Of a DNA stretch of 64,000 nt, positions 18,036 through 27,089 are shown piece by piece. How positions within the stretch are numbered: the stretch's first letter is position 1; each line of letters opens with the position of its first letter. Below the pieces are notes generated by a model. It was not told where the DNA came from. It worked only from the letters and a program-made list of their open reading frames with translations, and made no database searches. Location: the NCBI GenBank assembly GCA_900540885.1, contig UQHJ01000003.1, forward strand, positions 1 to 64,000. The letters run 5' to 3'. Position numbers and translations under genes: made by a program. The DNA comes from an uncultured Prevotella sp. (GTDB lineage Bacteria > Bacteroidota > Bacteroidia > Bacteroidales > Bacteroidaceae).

Positions 18036-19631
18036 TTAATCAGCGTATGTAATCGTGATAGACTTGAAGCGGATTTGGCTTGCAGCTCCCGTAATCGTAG
18101 AAGTATTGGTGATGAGTGTACTCAAGTTGTCAATGCCTGTAATTGTAATCACAGCGTCTGCTACGTTTACGCTACCCGGAGTAGCTGCGACGTCACCGCT
18201 GGCATTGCAGATAGTGCCGTTGTAAGTATCGCAGTTGAGTACGACCTTTACAATTTTCTTGTTAGTGCTGGTAACAGTGACCGTATTCTTAGGATACATA
18301 CGCACGTTTGCACCATTTGTGTAATACTTTGGTGCGTTAGAGCCGCCACCTGCGTTAAATGTAAGCGTAGTACCATTAGTCAGCGTGATAGTAGACACTT
18401 CAGCATTGTTTTCTACACCGAAGTCAGAAGCCTTCACTGTGATGCTATTGCCGTCAGCAGGTGTATCGGGAGTGCTGGGCTCAGAAGAACCCGGAGCGCC
18501 AGCAGCAATGGCGAAGTTCTTCACTTCCCAAGTAGAACCGCTTTCAGCATTGGTATTGTAACGGAAGGCAAGGCGAATCTTCTTGCCCATATACTCAGCA
18601 GGGATAGCAACGTCTTCCTTCTCAAAGGTGGCCCAATCAACGCCTTCCTTGTGAGAAGCAACGAGCGGAGTCCAGCCTTCAGTGGGAGTAGCTTCGTTGA
18701 AGTTGTCAGTAATGAATACTTGCTGATTTTCGTCACCCTTGTTGTAGCGCAAGATGTATTCGTAAGAAACGTGAGCAGCTGTTTGGCCTTCGAGTGAAAT
18801 CTCAGGACTTACCAAGTAGTAAGTACCAGCAGTGGTCACCTGAGTCGTACCGTTCCAACCTGTAGCCTTTGCAGTGCTATAGTCGATTGTCCACTCGCCA
18901 GCACCGCTTGTGGTGTAGTTCTTAAATCCACCAAATGAAGTGGCAAAGCTCTCACTATAAGGCAGTGTGCGTGTGCTTTGGTCAACTTCGTTGCCAGCAG
19001 CTTCGCCTTTGCTTAGCTTAAAGTTCTTGAGTTCCCAAGTAGCAGCCTTAGCGTTGGTCTTGTAATAGAGAGCTACTGTAACGTTCTCTTGACCTATGAA
19101 GGCAGCAGGAACATTGACATCAGCCGTTGTCCAAGTGTTCCAATCAGCCACCTGAATGGGGTTGAATGTAACGTCAGTCCAAGTTGCAGTAGCGGGGTCG
19201 CCAGCATAGTTGGTGCTGAAGCGAACGAGGTAGTTGGTCTTTAATTCGTTTGAATTGGCATAGCGCAAGATGTAGTCGAAAGTGACGTGTGCCTTTTCTA
19301 CGTCTTTGAGTGAAACGGTAGGAGCTATCAAGTAGCTCTCAGCAGCGTTGTTTACTTTGCTCTCGCTGTCGTAAGAGGTCACTTTAACGTAGCCATAGCT
19401 ACCGTCAATGGCAAAGGGATAGTTGCCTACAGTAGTGGGAGCGGTGAACTCACCTACGTTTGAAGTCAAGTTGCTTGAAAGGGGAGCGTCGATGATTACA
19501 CCCCCTTCAGAAGGAGTGTCAGGAGTATCGGGCTTGTTGTCGTTAATGCCATAAGGAGCAGGCACGTCTTCGCAAGCGGTGAAGCCCAATGAAAGGGCTG
19601 CAGCTGCAAGGCAGAAAATATATTTATTCAT
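18036..19631 (-). CDS. Surface lipoprotein with two choice-of-anchor J-like domains
   Basis: A 531-residue lipoprotein with a lipobox ending at Cys20 (GFTAC). Two similar beta-sandwich domains of about 160 residues follow (about 50-215 and 225-390). Each has the pattern SYLIAPTVSL/YYLVSPEISL, then HVTFDYILRY/HVSYEYILRY, and ends in TWELKNFKLS/TWEVKNFAIA; this is the choice-of-anchor J fold of extracellular ligand-binding domains. The last 130 residues form another beta domain ending FKSITITYAD. No catalytic residues are seen. It lies between the nuclease and the DUF5689 lipoprotein and is probably a binding component of the same outer-membrane locus. Confidence 0.82.
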   Translation of the reverse strand: MNKYIFCLAAAALSLGFTACEDVPAPYGINDNKPDTPDTPSEGGVIIDAPLSSNLTSNVGEFTAPTTVGNYPFAIDGSYGYVKVTSYDSESKVNNAAESYLIAPTVSLKDVEKAHVTFDYILRYANSNELKTNYLVRFSTNYAGDPATATWTDVTFNPIQVADWNTWTTADVNVPAAFIGQENVTVALYYKTNAKAATWELKNFKLSKGEAAGNEVDQSTRTLPYSESFATSFGGFKNYTTSGAGEWTIDYSTAKATGWNGTTQVTTAGTYYLVSPEISLEGQTAAHVSYEYILRYNKGDENQQVFITDNFNEATPTEGWTPLVASHKEGVDWATFEKEDVAIPAEYMGKKIRLAFRYNTNAESGSTWEVKNFAIAAGAPGSSEPSTPDTPADGNSITVKASDFGVENNAEVSTITLTNGTTLTFNAGGGSNAPKYYTNGANVRMYPKNTVTVTSTNKKIVKVVLNCDTYNGTICNASGDVAATPGSVNVADAVITITGIDNLSTLITNTSTITGAASQIRFKSITITYAD

Positions 19632-19665
19632 TTTATTATGATATTATCAGGGAAACAATGTTTGG

Positions 19666-19745
19666 GTTGACAGGTTAACGAGTTAACGAGCAAGTTTGAC
19701 TTTGATACTATGGTAACTTTCTCGTCAACTTGTTAACTTGTCAAG
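19666..19745. repeat. Intergenic inverted repeat, family A (copy A3)
   Basis: The left arm gttgacaggttaacgagtta and the right arm (ctcgtcaacttgttaacttg) flank a centre of about 30 nt. It fills the 122-bp gap between two lipoprotein genes that are probably cotranscribed, so it would form a hairpin inside the mRNA. Confidence 0.8.
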
Positions 19746-19753
19746 CTAAAAAA

Positions 19754-20752
19754 TTAGTTTTCAGAAACGTCGTTGGTGTCGCGCAACTGCAACTGCCAAG
19801 TGCTGTAGTAGCTTAGCACACCCGTGTATGAACGTGCGTCTTCGGGCAGTTCGATGAATGAAACGCGGTTCTTCGTTGAAGTACGAATAGCAACCGTTGA
19901 GTTGTTGCTGATGAGGTTGAGTGTGCGGTCAACACCATAGCCGTCGTCGTGTAACTCGTAGGGACCAAATATCTTCTTGCCATTGGCTGAAAGACTCTCT
20001 TCTTTGTTGAGCACGTCAGAGGTAGTACCCTTATCGAGTGTGTTACGATTTTCGGGCAAAGCCTCTTTAATCATACCGCGAACGGTGGCCAAGATAGGCG
20101 TATTCTCGTAAGTCTTGTTAGCCGAAGCGCGCAACCAAGCGTCGCCCGTCTGTCCTGTCTTATCCAATGGAATCAATTCGGGAGCGTCAGCATTAGGCTT
20201 ACCGATTAATTGTACGTTCGTCTTCAGTGACTCGAAGGGGGCAGGACCGAGGTTGATGTTGCCGCTTGAGGTCTTATAAGGCATACCAATGCGTGGTGTC
20301 TTGCTATAGATGCCGGCATAGAGTCCCTTGAGGTTGATCTTGATGCGCTGACCGAGTGCGAAGTAAGGATAGAGCGCTGTACTACGAATCGAAAGAATGA
20401 TGCTTTGGTCGTGAGCGGGGTCGCCCGCCTTCGTGGGGTCATCGATGTTACGAACGAGCAAAGTCTGATAAAGGTTGCCACTGATATCGTTGGCACAAAC
20501 TACACCTTCGATAATAATGTCGTCGTTCACCTTGGTGTAGAAGTTAGACGCGTTGCGTGAGTAGTCAGCCTTTGTGGCATCAACGCAGAATTGCTCCTTT
20601 ACGCTGAGGATAGTAGCGTTCACTTCACCAATGTCGGTGGGGCTAGTCACTACAAAGTCATCAGTGTTGGGCTCGTCATGGTCGTCCATACACGAGGTGG
20701 TGAATAATCCCAACGCCGCAACTGCTATGATGGATAAAAATTTTAATTTCAT
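19754..20752 (-). CDS. DUF5689 domain lipoprotein
   Basis: A 332-residue lipoprotein with a lipobox at residues 18-21 (TTSC). The body matches DUF5689: VNATILSVKEQF near residue 45, then IIEGVVCANDISGNLYQTLLVRN at about 75-100, then ALGQRIKINLKGLYAG. These strands are those of an OB-like barrel, a fold often used to bind nucleic acid or sugar. DUF5689 proteins are commonly beside TonB-dependent receptors in Bacteroidales. With the receptor upstream and the nuclease downstream, it is a candidate surface nucleic-acid-binding partner of the receptor, in the position SusD takes in glycan loci. That role is inferred. Confidence 0.87.
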   Translation of the reverse strand: MKLKFLSIIAVAALGLFTTSCMDDHDEPNTDDFVVTSPTDIGEVNATILSVKEQFCVDATKADYSRNASNFYTKVNDDIIIEGVVCANDISGNLYQTLLVRNIDDPTKAGDPAHDQSIILSIRSTALYPYFALGQRIKINLKGLYAGIYSKTPRIGMPYKTSSGNINLGPAPFESLKTNVQLIGKPNADAPELIPLDKTGQTGDAWLRASANKTYENTPILATVRGMIKEALPENRNTLDKGTTSDVLNKEESLSANGKKIFGPYELHDDGYGVDRTLNLISNNSTVAIRTSTKNRVSFIELPEDARSYTGVLSYYSTWQLQLRDTNDVSEN

Positions 20753-20761
20753 AAATTATGA

Positions 20762-20965
20762 GATTAATTAGTTTAATGAGTTGAGGAGGTTTAATAAGTT
20801 TAATGAGTTGAGGAGGTTTAATAAGTTTAATGAGTTGAGACAGTTTAATAAGTCGCGGCGTGTCTAAGAAGTCTATCGACTAAACTAATTAAACTTACTA
20901 AACTTATTAAACTAATTAAACTCTCTAAACTTACTAAACTAATTAAACTCTCTAAACTTATTAAA
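20762..20965. repeat. Intergenic inverted repeat, family B (copy B2)
   Basis: The left arm repeats gtttaatgagttgaggagg and similar words; the right arm repeats ttactaaactaattaaactc. It fills the whole 219-bp gap between the receptor gene and the DUF5689 gene. Confidence 0.85.
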
Positions 20966-20971
20966 CTCATG

Positions 20972-23641
20972 TTAGAACTTAAAGCCAATGTTTAAGAAGC
21001 CATTGATGGCATTGGCATAATAGTATTTTGAGTTCTTAGAGAAGGCATAGTTACGATTCTGACCGTTTTGATAGTTATCAGAGCGGTTTTGTTCGTAGCC
21101 ACCTGTTTTGAGGTTGCGATTGTTGGTAATGTTCTGAACAGAGAGGTTGATGCTAATGCTGCGTCCCTTCTTCAAGCGAATGTACTTACCAATAGAGGCG
21201 TCGAGCATAAAGCCACCTTTAGCCTTCTCTTGCTTAGCACCATAAGCAGCCACGATATTGCCGTTTTGGTCGTAAAGAATGCCGCCCTTGTCGTCAAGGT
21301 CGCTCTTCTTCACGTCGAAAAGTTGGTTGCCGTTTTCGTCAAAGCCCGTACTGCTATAAGTAGGAACGAACTTGCTCAAACGACGGTATTCAGAGAAGTC
21401 GATATAAACGCGGTCGTAGTAGTTCAAGTTAGCACTGAAGAACCAACCATTCACGTTGTAGTCGAAGCCGAGGCTTACAACAGCCTGAGGTGAACCACTC
21501 TCGCGCATGCCCTTTGCCAGTACGCGCATAGGCATGGTCTTACCATTCTTGGGGTTTGTCCACGTGTTCAAATCCTTCAATGTCGTAGCGTTCGAACCCT
21601 CGTAAGCTACTTGAGCCAAGGGATTGTTGACGTACTTAGCCTCGCCATACGTACCAATCAAGTTGACTGAGAAGTTAGACGTGAGTTGGTAAGAGAAGGC
21701 AGCTTCTACGCCATAGTGCTCGCGTTCAACACCACTCATTGTGAGGTAAGTGAAGCGTGACTCATCGTCGTTGTAGAAGGCTGTTTGTTCTACGCCACCA
21801 TTGAAGTGGCTATAGTAACCGCTCACCTTACCTGTCAAGTTGCCAAAGCGGAAGAGGTAAGAGAGGTCGGTGTGGAAGATGTTCTCATTCTGCAAGTGGT
21901 CAACGAAGTCGTTTTGCATACGTGGAGCAACGAATGAGTTGCGAGCCAACGGAGCATCGCTTTCAGCACCAAAGTTGAGCGAGAGTAGATGACTACCGCT
22001 CGGACGGAAGTTCAGACCAAAGCGGCCACCACCACCGAGGAACTTAGCCTTGCCACTCTTGCCGTAAGAATTGTCTGCTGCACGACCATTGCGCATCAAA
22101 CCTTCGCGCTGCATCAAGGTGCCTTCGCCCCAAGCTTGGAGGTTGTACTGCCACATGCCTTCTGTGTATTGGTAAAGGCCGTAGGCGCGCATCTTGTCGA
22201 CGAAGATGTTGTAATTGTAGCCGAACTTATCGTCAACGCCAATCTGGCGGTTGGGATTGTTCAAGTCGTTCTGCGCTTCTTGACTGTTGCGACCATACTC
22301 GTTGGCAGCGAACTTGTCAATGTCGGTGTACTTTGTGCCACCAAGGAGGTCGGCCATGGTCTTATAGTGCATACCCTTTGTGCGGTTGTATTGGAAACCG
22401 AGGGCATAACGATGATGAGTGTTGATATCGTGATTGAAGAGCGTGTTGAACGTTTCGACCATTTGGTCGTTGTGGCGACGCTCTTGATAGTAAAGTGTCT
22501 CGTCGCCTTGGGCGGCAGCACTGCGGTTGACCGCATACATGCGGTCCCAATTTACTTGGCGGTTGGCCTTAGAACTTGTCCAATAGTTGTAAAGTTGGTT
22601 CCAGCCTTCCAAAGCCCAAGGATTCTTTTGCAGCCAATCATAACAATTCTGTTCGGGATCGTACACATTGAAGATAGATGAAGGCAAGTTCTTGTAATAA
22701 TCAGGACGAGGGTCGTAAGCATTGCCGTTCCACCCAAGGGCGGTAGAACTATACATGGCGTACTTAAAACCTGCGGCAGTGGTGAGCTTCATGTTGTCAC
22801 GCATTTTCCAGTCCCAGGTCAAGATAGCTGTAGGTTCAAAGTCGTTGACAACGCGTGAGTTACGCTTCTCACCGCTTTGGTAACCCCAGTTAGGGTTGTA
22901 GTAGTGAGAGTTGGCCAACCAATAAGCCTCTTCGGTGCTGGCACCCTGTTGGGCGCGTTCTGTGGGCGAACCAAAGGTGACGAGCGAGAGAGCGTGCTTC
23001 GTGCCAAAACGCTTTTCGGCAGAGAGGAAGTAAGAGAGTGAGTTGTAGAACGTGCCTTCAATCACACCCTCGTTGGCCCAACGATAGCCTACCAAACCAG
23101 CGAAAGCCCAGCCTGAGGGTAAGAGACCTGTGGCATGAGTGAACATACCGCGTGCTACGTAGTTGCGGTTACAACCCGAAAGGGTGAGTTTGTTGCCCGC
23201 AGCGAATTGGCTGGCGCGAGCGTTGACGCTGGTAGCACCGCCCACACCGGCAATGCCAAATGTGTTGTAGTCGTAAGGAGTAACACCTTCTTGGTTGCGC
23301 GTAGCGTCGTTCATACCGCCCACCATGCTATAGCCGAAGCGACCCATTTCGAGGTCGTTGAGCTGAAGGCCATTCATGTAGTAGTTGCTATACATGTTGT
23401 CGTAACCGCGTACGCGGAAACGCATCGGGCTGAACAGATAGCCCACTTCAGAGTTGTAAGGATCGCTCTTTGCCCCTATGATAGCCGATACGGCTTGCGA
23501 CGCATCGTTATCCTCGTCGAGCTGCGACTCGGTAAACGTAAAGTCCGAATTGTCGATGCTCAGGGTGTCGGCGGGTGCTTGTGCCCACGCTCCCGTGGTC
23601 AATAGCAAGGCTGCCGCCGTAAGTTTTACACCTTTTGTCAT
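20972..23641 (-). CDS. TonB-dependent outer-membrane receptor
   Basis: An 889-residue receptor with a signal peptide to about residue 21 (TGAWAQ). A plug domain occupies about 50-160 (FRVRGYDNMYSNYYMNGLQLND, GVGGATSVNARAS), and a 22-strand-type barrel fills the rest, ending in the aromatic terminal strand NGFLNIGFKF. It lacks the N-terminal carboxypeptidase-regulatory domain of SusC proteins and no SusD gene is nearby. Instead it is followed by a DUF5689 lipoprotein, a choice-of-anchor lipoprotein and a nuclease. It should import a ligand released at the cell surface using TonB energy; oligonucleotides are the likely ligand from context, but this is not shown by the receptor itself. Confidence 0.92.
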   Translation of the reverse strand: MTKGVKLTAAALLLTTGAWAQAPADTLSIDNSDFTFTESQLDEDNDASQAVSAIIGAKSDPYNSEVGYLFSPMRFRVRGYDNMYSNYYMNGLQLNDLEMGRFGYSMVGGMNDATRNQEGVTPYDYNTFGIAGVGGATSVNARASQFAAGNKLTLSGCNRNYVARGMFTHATGLLPSGWAFAGLVGYRWANEGVIEGTFYNSLSYFLSAEKRFGTKHALSLVTFGSPTERAQQGASTEEAYWLANSHYYNPNWGYQSGEKRNSRVVNDFEPTAILTWDWKMRDNMKLTTAAGFKYAMYSSTALGWNGNAYDPRPDYYKNLPSSIFNVYDPEQNCYDWLQKNPWALEGWNQLYNYWTSSKANRQVNWDRMYAVNRSAAAQGDETLYYQERRHNDQMVETFNTLFNHDINTHHRYALGFQYNRTKGMHYKTMADLLGGTKYTDIDKFAANEYGRNSQEAQNDLNNPNRQIGVDDKFGYNYNIFVDKMRAYGLYQYTEGMWQYNLQAWGEGTLMQREGLMRNGRAADNSYGKSGKAKFLGGGGRFGLNFRPSGSHLLSLNFGAESDAPLARNSFVAPRMQNDFVDHLQNENIFHTDLSYLFRFGNLTGKVSGYYSHFNGGVEQTAFYNDDESRFTYLTMSGVEREHYGVEAAFSYQLTSNFSVNLIGTYGEAKYVNNPLAQVAYEGSNATTLKDLNTWTNPKNGKTMPMRVLAKGMRESGSPQAVVSLGFDYNVNGWFFSANLNYYDRVYIDFSEYRRLSKFVPTYSSTGFDENGNQLFDVKKSDLDDKGGILYDQNGNIVAAYGAKQEKAKGGFMLDASIGKYIRLKKGRSISINLSVQNITNNRNLKTGGYEQNRSDNYQNGQNRNYAFSKNSKYYYANAINGFLNIGFKF

Positions 23642-23808
23642 GTAAGTAAGGATTAAATGTGTTAAGCCAACGATGTGATTGCTTGTCGAAATGATAGGGT
23701 AGAAACGTACTTATACTCCTTATTATATATATAAGGCGACGTTCTTCGTTAATCATTCCTGTTCGCGTCAGTACACAATGATGGCTTGCAATGATTTTAT
23801 TTTCGTTG

Positions 23809-23816
23809 CAAAAGTA
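23809..23816 (-). promoter_or_regulatory. -7 box for the receptor-nuclease locus
   Basis: On the minus strand this reads TACTTTTG, a perfect TAnnTTTG. It lies about 168 nt before the receptor start, leaving a long leader that could carry regulation. The -33 element is weak. Confidence 0.6.
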
Positions 23817-23971
23817 CAAAAAAATAAAGGTTAATTTTTTACGTTCTTGTTAATATTTCGCTGAACGTTAAATTTTGCATCTCTGCAATTTCCTCTACAG
23901 AATGCTCTACAAATGCCTTATGAAGGGGATTTGTTACTACTACTATACTACATTTATCTACTTTCTATTTT

Positions 23972-24340
23972 ATGTTTCATGTTTCATTTTTATAGTTTAA
24001 TGCGTTGATAATCAATGTACTCGAGAGATGAAACATAGATAGTGCATGTTTCAGTTTTGCTTTCATGTTTCATTCTTCTAAAAAACACAATGGGAGCGAT
24101 TCAAAAACACTGTGGGAGCGATTTGAAAACACTGTGGGAGCGATTCAAGAACACTGTGGGAGCGATAAATCGCTCTCTTTGTGTTCTTTTTCATAGTTGT
24201 AATCTCTAATTCCTTTGCAAAACGATAAAAATGGAAAAGTGAAACTATGAAACTAAAAGTGAAACATATAATCTTTATGTTTCATCTCTTGAAATCATTG
24301 ATTATCACTTTGTTAAACGAAAAAAATGAAACATGAAACA
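23972..24340. repeat. Composite repeat J, copy 1: gaaacat arms around a 22-bp tandem repeat
   Basis: The left flank has several tgtttcat words and ttgataatcaatgt (about 23972-24075). The centre has four tandem units at an exact 22-bp period (tgggagcga at 24091, 24113, 24135 and 24157), the last closing into a hairpin with atcgctctctttgtgttc. The right flank has gaaacat words and attgattatca. The right side leads into repeat H2. Copy 2 at 62369-62720 has the same order. The 23642-24804 gap holds no gene that can be supported. Confidence 0.85.
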
Positions 24341-24392
24341 AAAAAACGTCGGTGGTAAAAATACGTAAGGATTTTTAGTTGTTGTACCGGTA

Positions 24393-24610
24393 TTTTATCT
24401 CCCTAATTGGGGGGGCGCGTCCTCACCTGGGGGCGACGCGTCCCCGCGTCGGCATTTGTAAGTCAAGGTTCGAGGCCTTGACTTGCAAATACATGAATAT
24501 CCATACTTCAAGTATTGCCAACTTGGGGCATCGAGCCTCAAGTTGGCAATGCCGACGCGGGGACGCGTCGCCCCCAGGTGAGGACCCGCCCCCCAATTAG
24601 GCAGATAAAT
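24393..24610. repeat. Large palindromic repeat family H (complete copy H2)
   Basis: Near-perfect arms of about 62 bp (24393-24456 and 24548-24610) start with atctccctaattgggggg and carry gacgcgtccccgcgtcgg. Between them are two separate hairpins, one around ttcgaggccttgac and one around catcgagcctcaag. A truncated copy is at 1-125 and a left arm at 62788-62850. The outer ends (ctaattgggggg ... ccccccaattag) are shared with the element at 52125-52273. Confidence 0.85.
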
Positions 24611-24717
24611 TGCAACTTACCTTCCCCCCCTTTCCCCTTGATTTATAAGTATATTTATGTAAAATAGCACATAAAAACGAAAAACGTGCAAAAAATCACA
24701 TCTTTTTGTACGAAAAG

Positions 24718-24749
24718 TTTGTTTGGTTACGTAATAAGCATTACTTTTG
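24718..24749 (+). promoter_or_regulatory. acpP promoter
   Basis: TTTG at 24718-24721 and TACTTTTG at 24742-24749 are separated by 20 bp, the standard Bacteroidota arrangement. The start codon is 56 nt after the -7 box. Confidence 0.8.
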
Positions 24750-24804
24750 CACGCGGAATTAAGACCAATAGCAAATATTTCATTAATAACAAATATAAGA
24801 AACT

Positions 24805-25044
24805 ATGTCTGATATTGAAGCAAAAGTAAAGGCTATCATCGTTGACAAGCTCAGCGTTGACGAATCTGAAGTAAAGAATGAAGCAAGCTTCGCTAACGAT
24901 CTCGGTGCTGACTCTCTCGACACTGTAGAACTCATCATGGAGTTTGAGAAGCAATTCGGTATCACTATCCCCGAGGATAAGTCAGAGAAGATCTCTACTG
25001 TAGGTGATGCTATCGCTTACATCGAAGAGAACGTTAACAAGTAA
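24805..25044 (+). CDS. acpP: Acyl carrier protein
   Basis: A 79-residue acidic carrier protein that holds growing fatty acyl chains on a 4'-phosphopantetheine arm in the cytoplasm. The attachment motif is [10 protein letters not shown] with Ser37 as the modified residue. Length and helix pattern are those of type II fatty-acid ACPs. It precedes fabF and rnc, an order conserved in Bacteroidota, and has its own strong promoter. A 411-bp gap with inverted repeats separates it from fabF, more than is usual for this gene pair. Confidence 0.98.
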   Translation: MSDIEAKVKAIIVDKLSVDESEVKNEASFANDLGADSLDTVELIMEFEKQFGITIPEDKSEKISTVGDAIAYIEENVNK

Positions 25045-25075
25045 TTAGCACTTGTCACACGACGATACTTACACA

Positions 25076-25173
25076 TTATGTAATTAACGTTTAACGTTAA
25101 GTGTCTGCTTTATTGCCTCAAGGCGATGAGGCATAGAGATACTGCGCGTTAAACGTTAATTACGTATAAGGGT
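25076..25173. repeat. Inverted repeat between acpP and fabF
   Basis: gtaattaacgtttaacg on the left pairs with cgttaaacgttaattac on the right, around a smaller stem (gcctcaaggcgatgaggc). A second, smaller inverted repeat (agtagattagta / tactaatctact) lies at about 25301-25350. The rest of the gap to 25455 shows nothing else clear. The first hairpin could act as a terminator or attenuator after acpP. Confidence 0.75.
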
Positions 25174-25455
25174 ATTAGGTGACAAATATCGCTTGTTCTG
25201 AAACAAAAAAAGTTTATTCATTTCTTGCGCTACAAGCCCCTTTTAGCCAGTACGCGTGAGTCGCTAACCACAGCAGTCGAACTTTCTCAAAACGATGTTA
25301 TTTAGTAGATTAGTAAGTATTGATTAGAATTTGAGGCGTACTAATCTACTAAACGTTTAGAAGTTTGGATAGCGTGTACAAGCGTTGCTCAATGCGTAGA
25401 GCAAAAGGCGCGGCACATGATAATAGCAGCGCATTTAACAACCAAACAAATCAAA

Positions 25456-26718
25456 ATGGAACTCAAAAGAGTAGTAGTTACTGGCCTTGGTGCCCTTACC
25501 CCCGTTGGTAATACCGTAGAAGAAACTTGGAAGAACATTCAAAATGGTGTGAGCGGTGCTGCACCTATCACTCACTTCGACGCTTCACTGTTTAAAACAC
25601 AATTTGCTTGCGAGGTAAAGAATTTCAACGTAACCGACTTTATCAATCGTAAGGACGCTCGTAAGATGGACCTCTATGAACAGTATGCACTCGTTGCAGC
25701 TATGGAGGCTATCAAAGACTGTGGTTGGGACCTTGAGACAGTTAACAAAGATCGCATTGGCGTAGTGCTTGGTGTAGGTATCGGTGGTATTCACACTTTC
25801 GAAGAAGAAGCAGGTAACTATGCCCTCAATAAAGAATCAGGCCCCCGCTTCAATCCCTTCTTTATCCCTAAGATGATCGCCGACATTGCTTCAGGTCAGA
25901 TCTCTATTCAGTACGGCTTCCATGGCCCTAACTACACGACTACTTCAGCTTGTGCTTCATCTACTAACGCTTTGGCTGATGCCTTCAACCTTATCCGTTT
26001 GGGTAAGGCCGACGCTATGGTAACAGGTGGTGCTGAGGCTGCTATTTGGCCCTGTGGTGTAGGTGGCTTCAATGCTATGCACGCCCTCTCAACTCGTAAC
26101 GACGACCCCGAACACGCTTCACGTCCATTCAGCGCCAGTCGTGATGGTTTCATCATGGGTGAAGGTGCTGGTATCCTGATACTCGAAGAGTTAGAACATG
26201 CTAAGGCACGTGGTGCTAAGATTTACTGCGAAGTAGCAGGTGTAGGTATGTCAGCCGATGCTCACCACATCACTGCTTCTCACCCCGAGGGCTTGGGTGC
26301 TAACCTCGTAATGAAGGCTGCACTTGAGGACGCTGAAATGCAACCTGAAGACATTGACTACATCAACGTACATGGTACTTCTACCCCTGTGGGCGACATC
26401 TCAGAGGTAAAGGCTATCACGAAGCTCTTTGGTGACCATGCGTTCAAACTCAATATCTCTTCAACGAAGAGTATGACAGGTCACTTGCTCGGTGCTGCAG
26501 GTGCTGTTGAGGCTTTGATTTGCTGCCTCTCAGTACAGAACGACATCGTACCTCCTACAATCAACCACGAAGAGGACGATCGCGATGAGAATATCGACTA
26601 CAACCTCAACTTCACCTTCAATAAGGCACAAAAGCGCACCGTACGCGCTGCCCTCAGCAATACTTTCGGCTTCGGTGGCCACAATGCTTGCTGCATCTTG
26701 AAGAAGTACGAGGCGTAA
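25456..26718 (+). CDS. fabF: Beta-ketoacyl-ACP synthase II
   Basis: A condensing enzyme of fatty-acid elongation: it joins an acyl chain with malonyl-ACP. The active-site Cys166 is in TTSACASSTNA, with the two catalytic histidines at H306 (NVHGTSTPVGD) and H343 (TGHLLGAAGAVEA). The start at 25456 (MELKRVVVTGLG) gives 420 residues and the conserved N-terminus; an in-frame ATG at 25417 would add 13 unconserved residues. It lies between acpP and rnc. The product is complete with no missing key residue. Confidence 0.97.
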   Translation: MELKRVVVTGLGALTPVGNTVEETWKNIQNGVSGAAPITHFDASLFKTQFACEVKNFNVTDFINRKDARKMDLYEQYALVAAMEAIKDCGWDLETVNKDRIGVVLGVGIGGIHTFEEEAGNYALNKESGPRFNPFFIPKMIADIASGQISIQYGFHGPNYTTTSACASSTNALADAFNLIRLGKADAMVTGGAEAAIWPCGVGGFNAMHALSTRNDDPEHASRPFSASRDGFIMGEGAGILILEELEHAKARGAKIYCEVAGVGMSADAHHITASHPEGLGANLVMKAALEDAEMQPEDIDYINVHGTSTPVGDISEVKAITKLFGDHAFKLNISSTKSMTGHLLGAAGAVEALICCLSVQNDIVPPTINHEEDDRDENIDYNLNFTFNKAQKRTVRAALSNTFGFGGHNACCILKKYEA

Positions 26719-26724
26719 GTGTAT

Positions 26725-27065
26725 GCCGTATAATGAGCAAATGCTTAACAATGTGCAAATGTGCAAATGTGAAAATGTGCAGATGAAATGATGCATATCT
26801 TTGCATTTGTGCATCTGCACATTTGGCATTTACAATGCTTAACAATGTGCAAATGTGCAAATGTAAAAATGTGCAGATGAAATGATGTATATCTTTGCAT
26901 TTGTGCATCTGCACATTTGGCATTTACACATTTGCACATTAACCAAGGGCGACCATTTGCACATTTACATATTAACTAAGGGCGACCATTTGCACATTTG
27001 CATATTTGCACATTAACTAAGGGCGACCATTCGTACATTACACATTTGCACATTTGCATATTGTC
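26725..27065. repeat. Tandem and inverted repeat array, family C
   Basis: Words such as aatgtgcaaatgtgcaaatg and their complements (catttgcacatttgcac) alternate through the gap between fabF and rnc, with three copies of taagggcgaccattt-like sequence (about 26943-27030). Two stretches of about 95 bp (near 26750 and 26845) are nearly identical tandem copies. Open frames here (Cys/His-rich) are products of the repeat and not genes. Confidence 0.85.
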
Positions 27066-27089
27066 AAAAGTGCACATTTAACTCAGTTT

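Noticed and set aside
20972..23641. Classical SusC/SusD glycan locus
   Set aside because: The receptor lacks the SusC N-terminal domain, no SusD is present, and a nuclease takes the place of glycosidases.
24084..24190. CRISPR-like array
   Set aside because: The 22-bp units are contiguous with no unique spacers, only 3-4 copies, and no cas genes are nearby.
24379..24600. 73-residue frame in the H2 palindrome
   Set aside because: It is produced by the inverted repeat arms and has no promoter or protein features.
26530..26939. Cys/His-rich small frames on the minus strand between fabF and rnc
   Set aside because: They arise from the tandem tgcaaatg repeat array and have no independent support.
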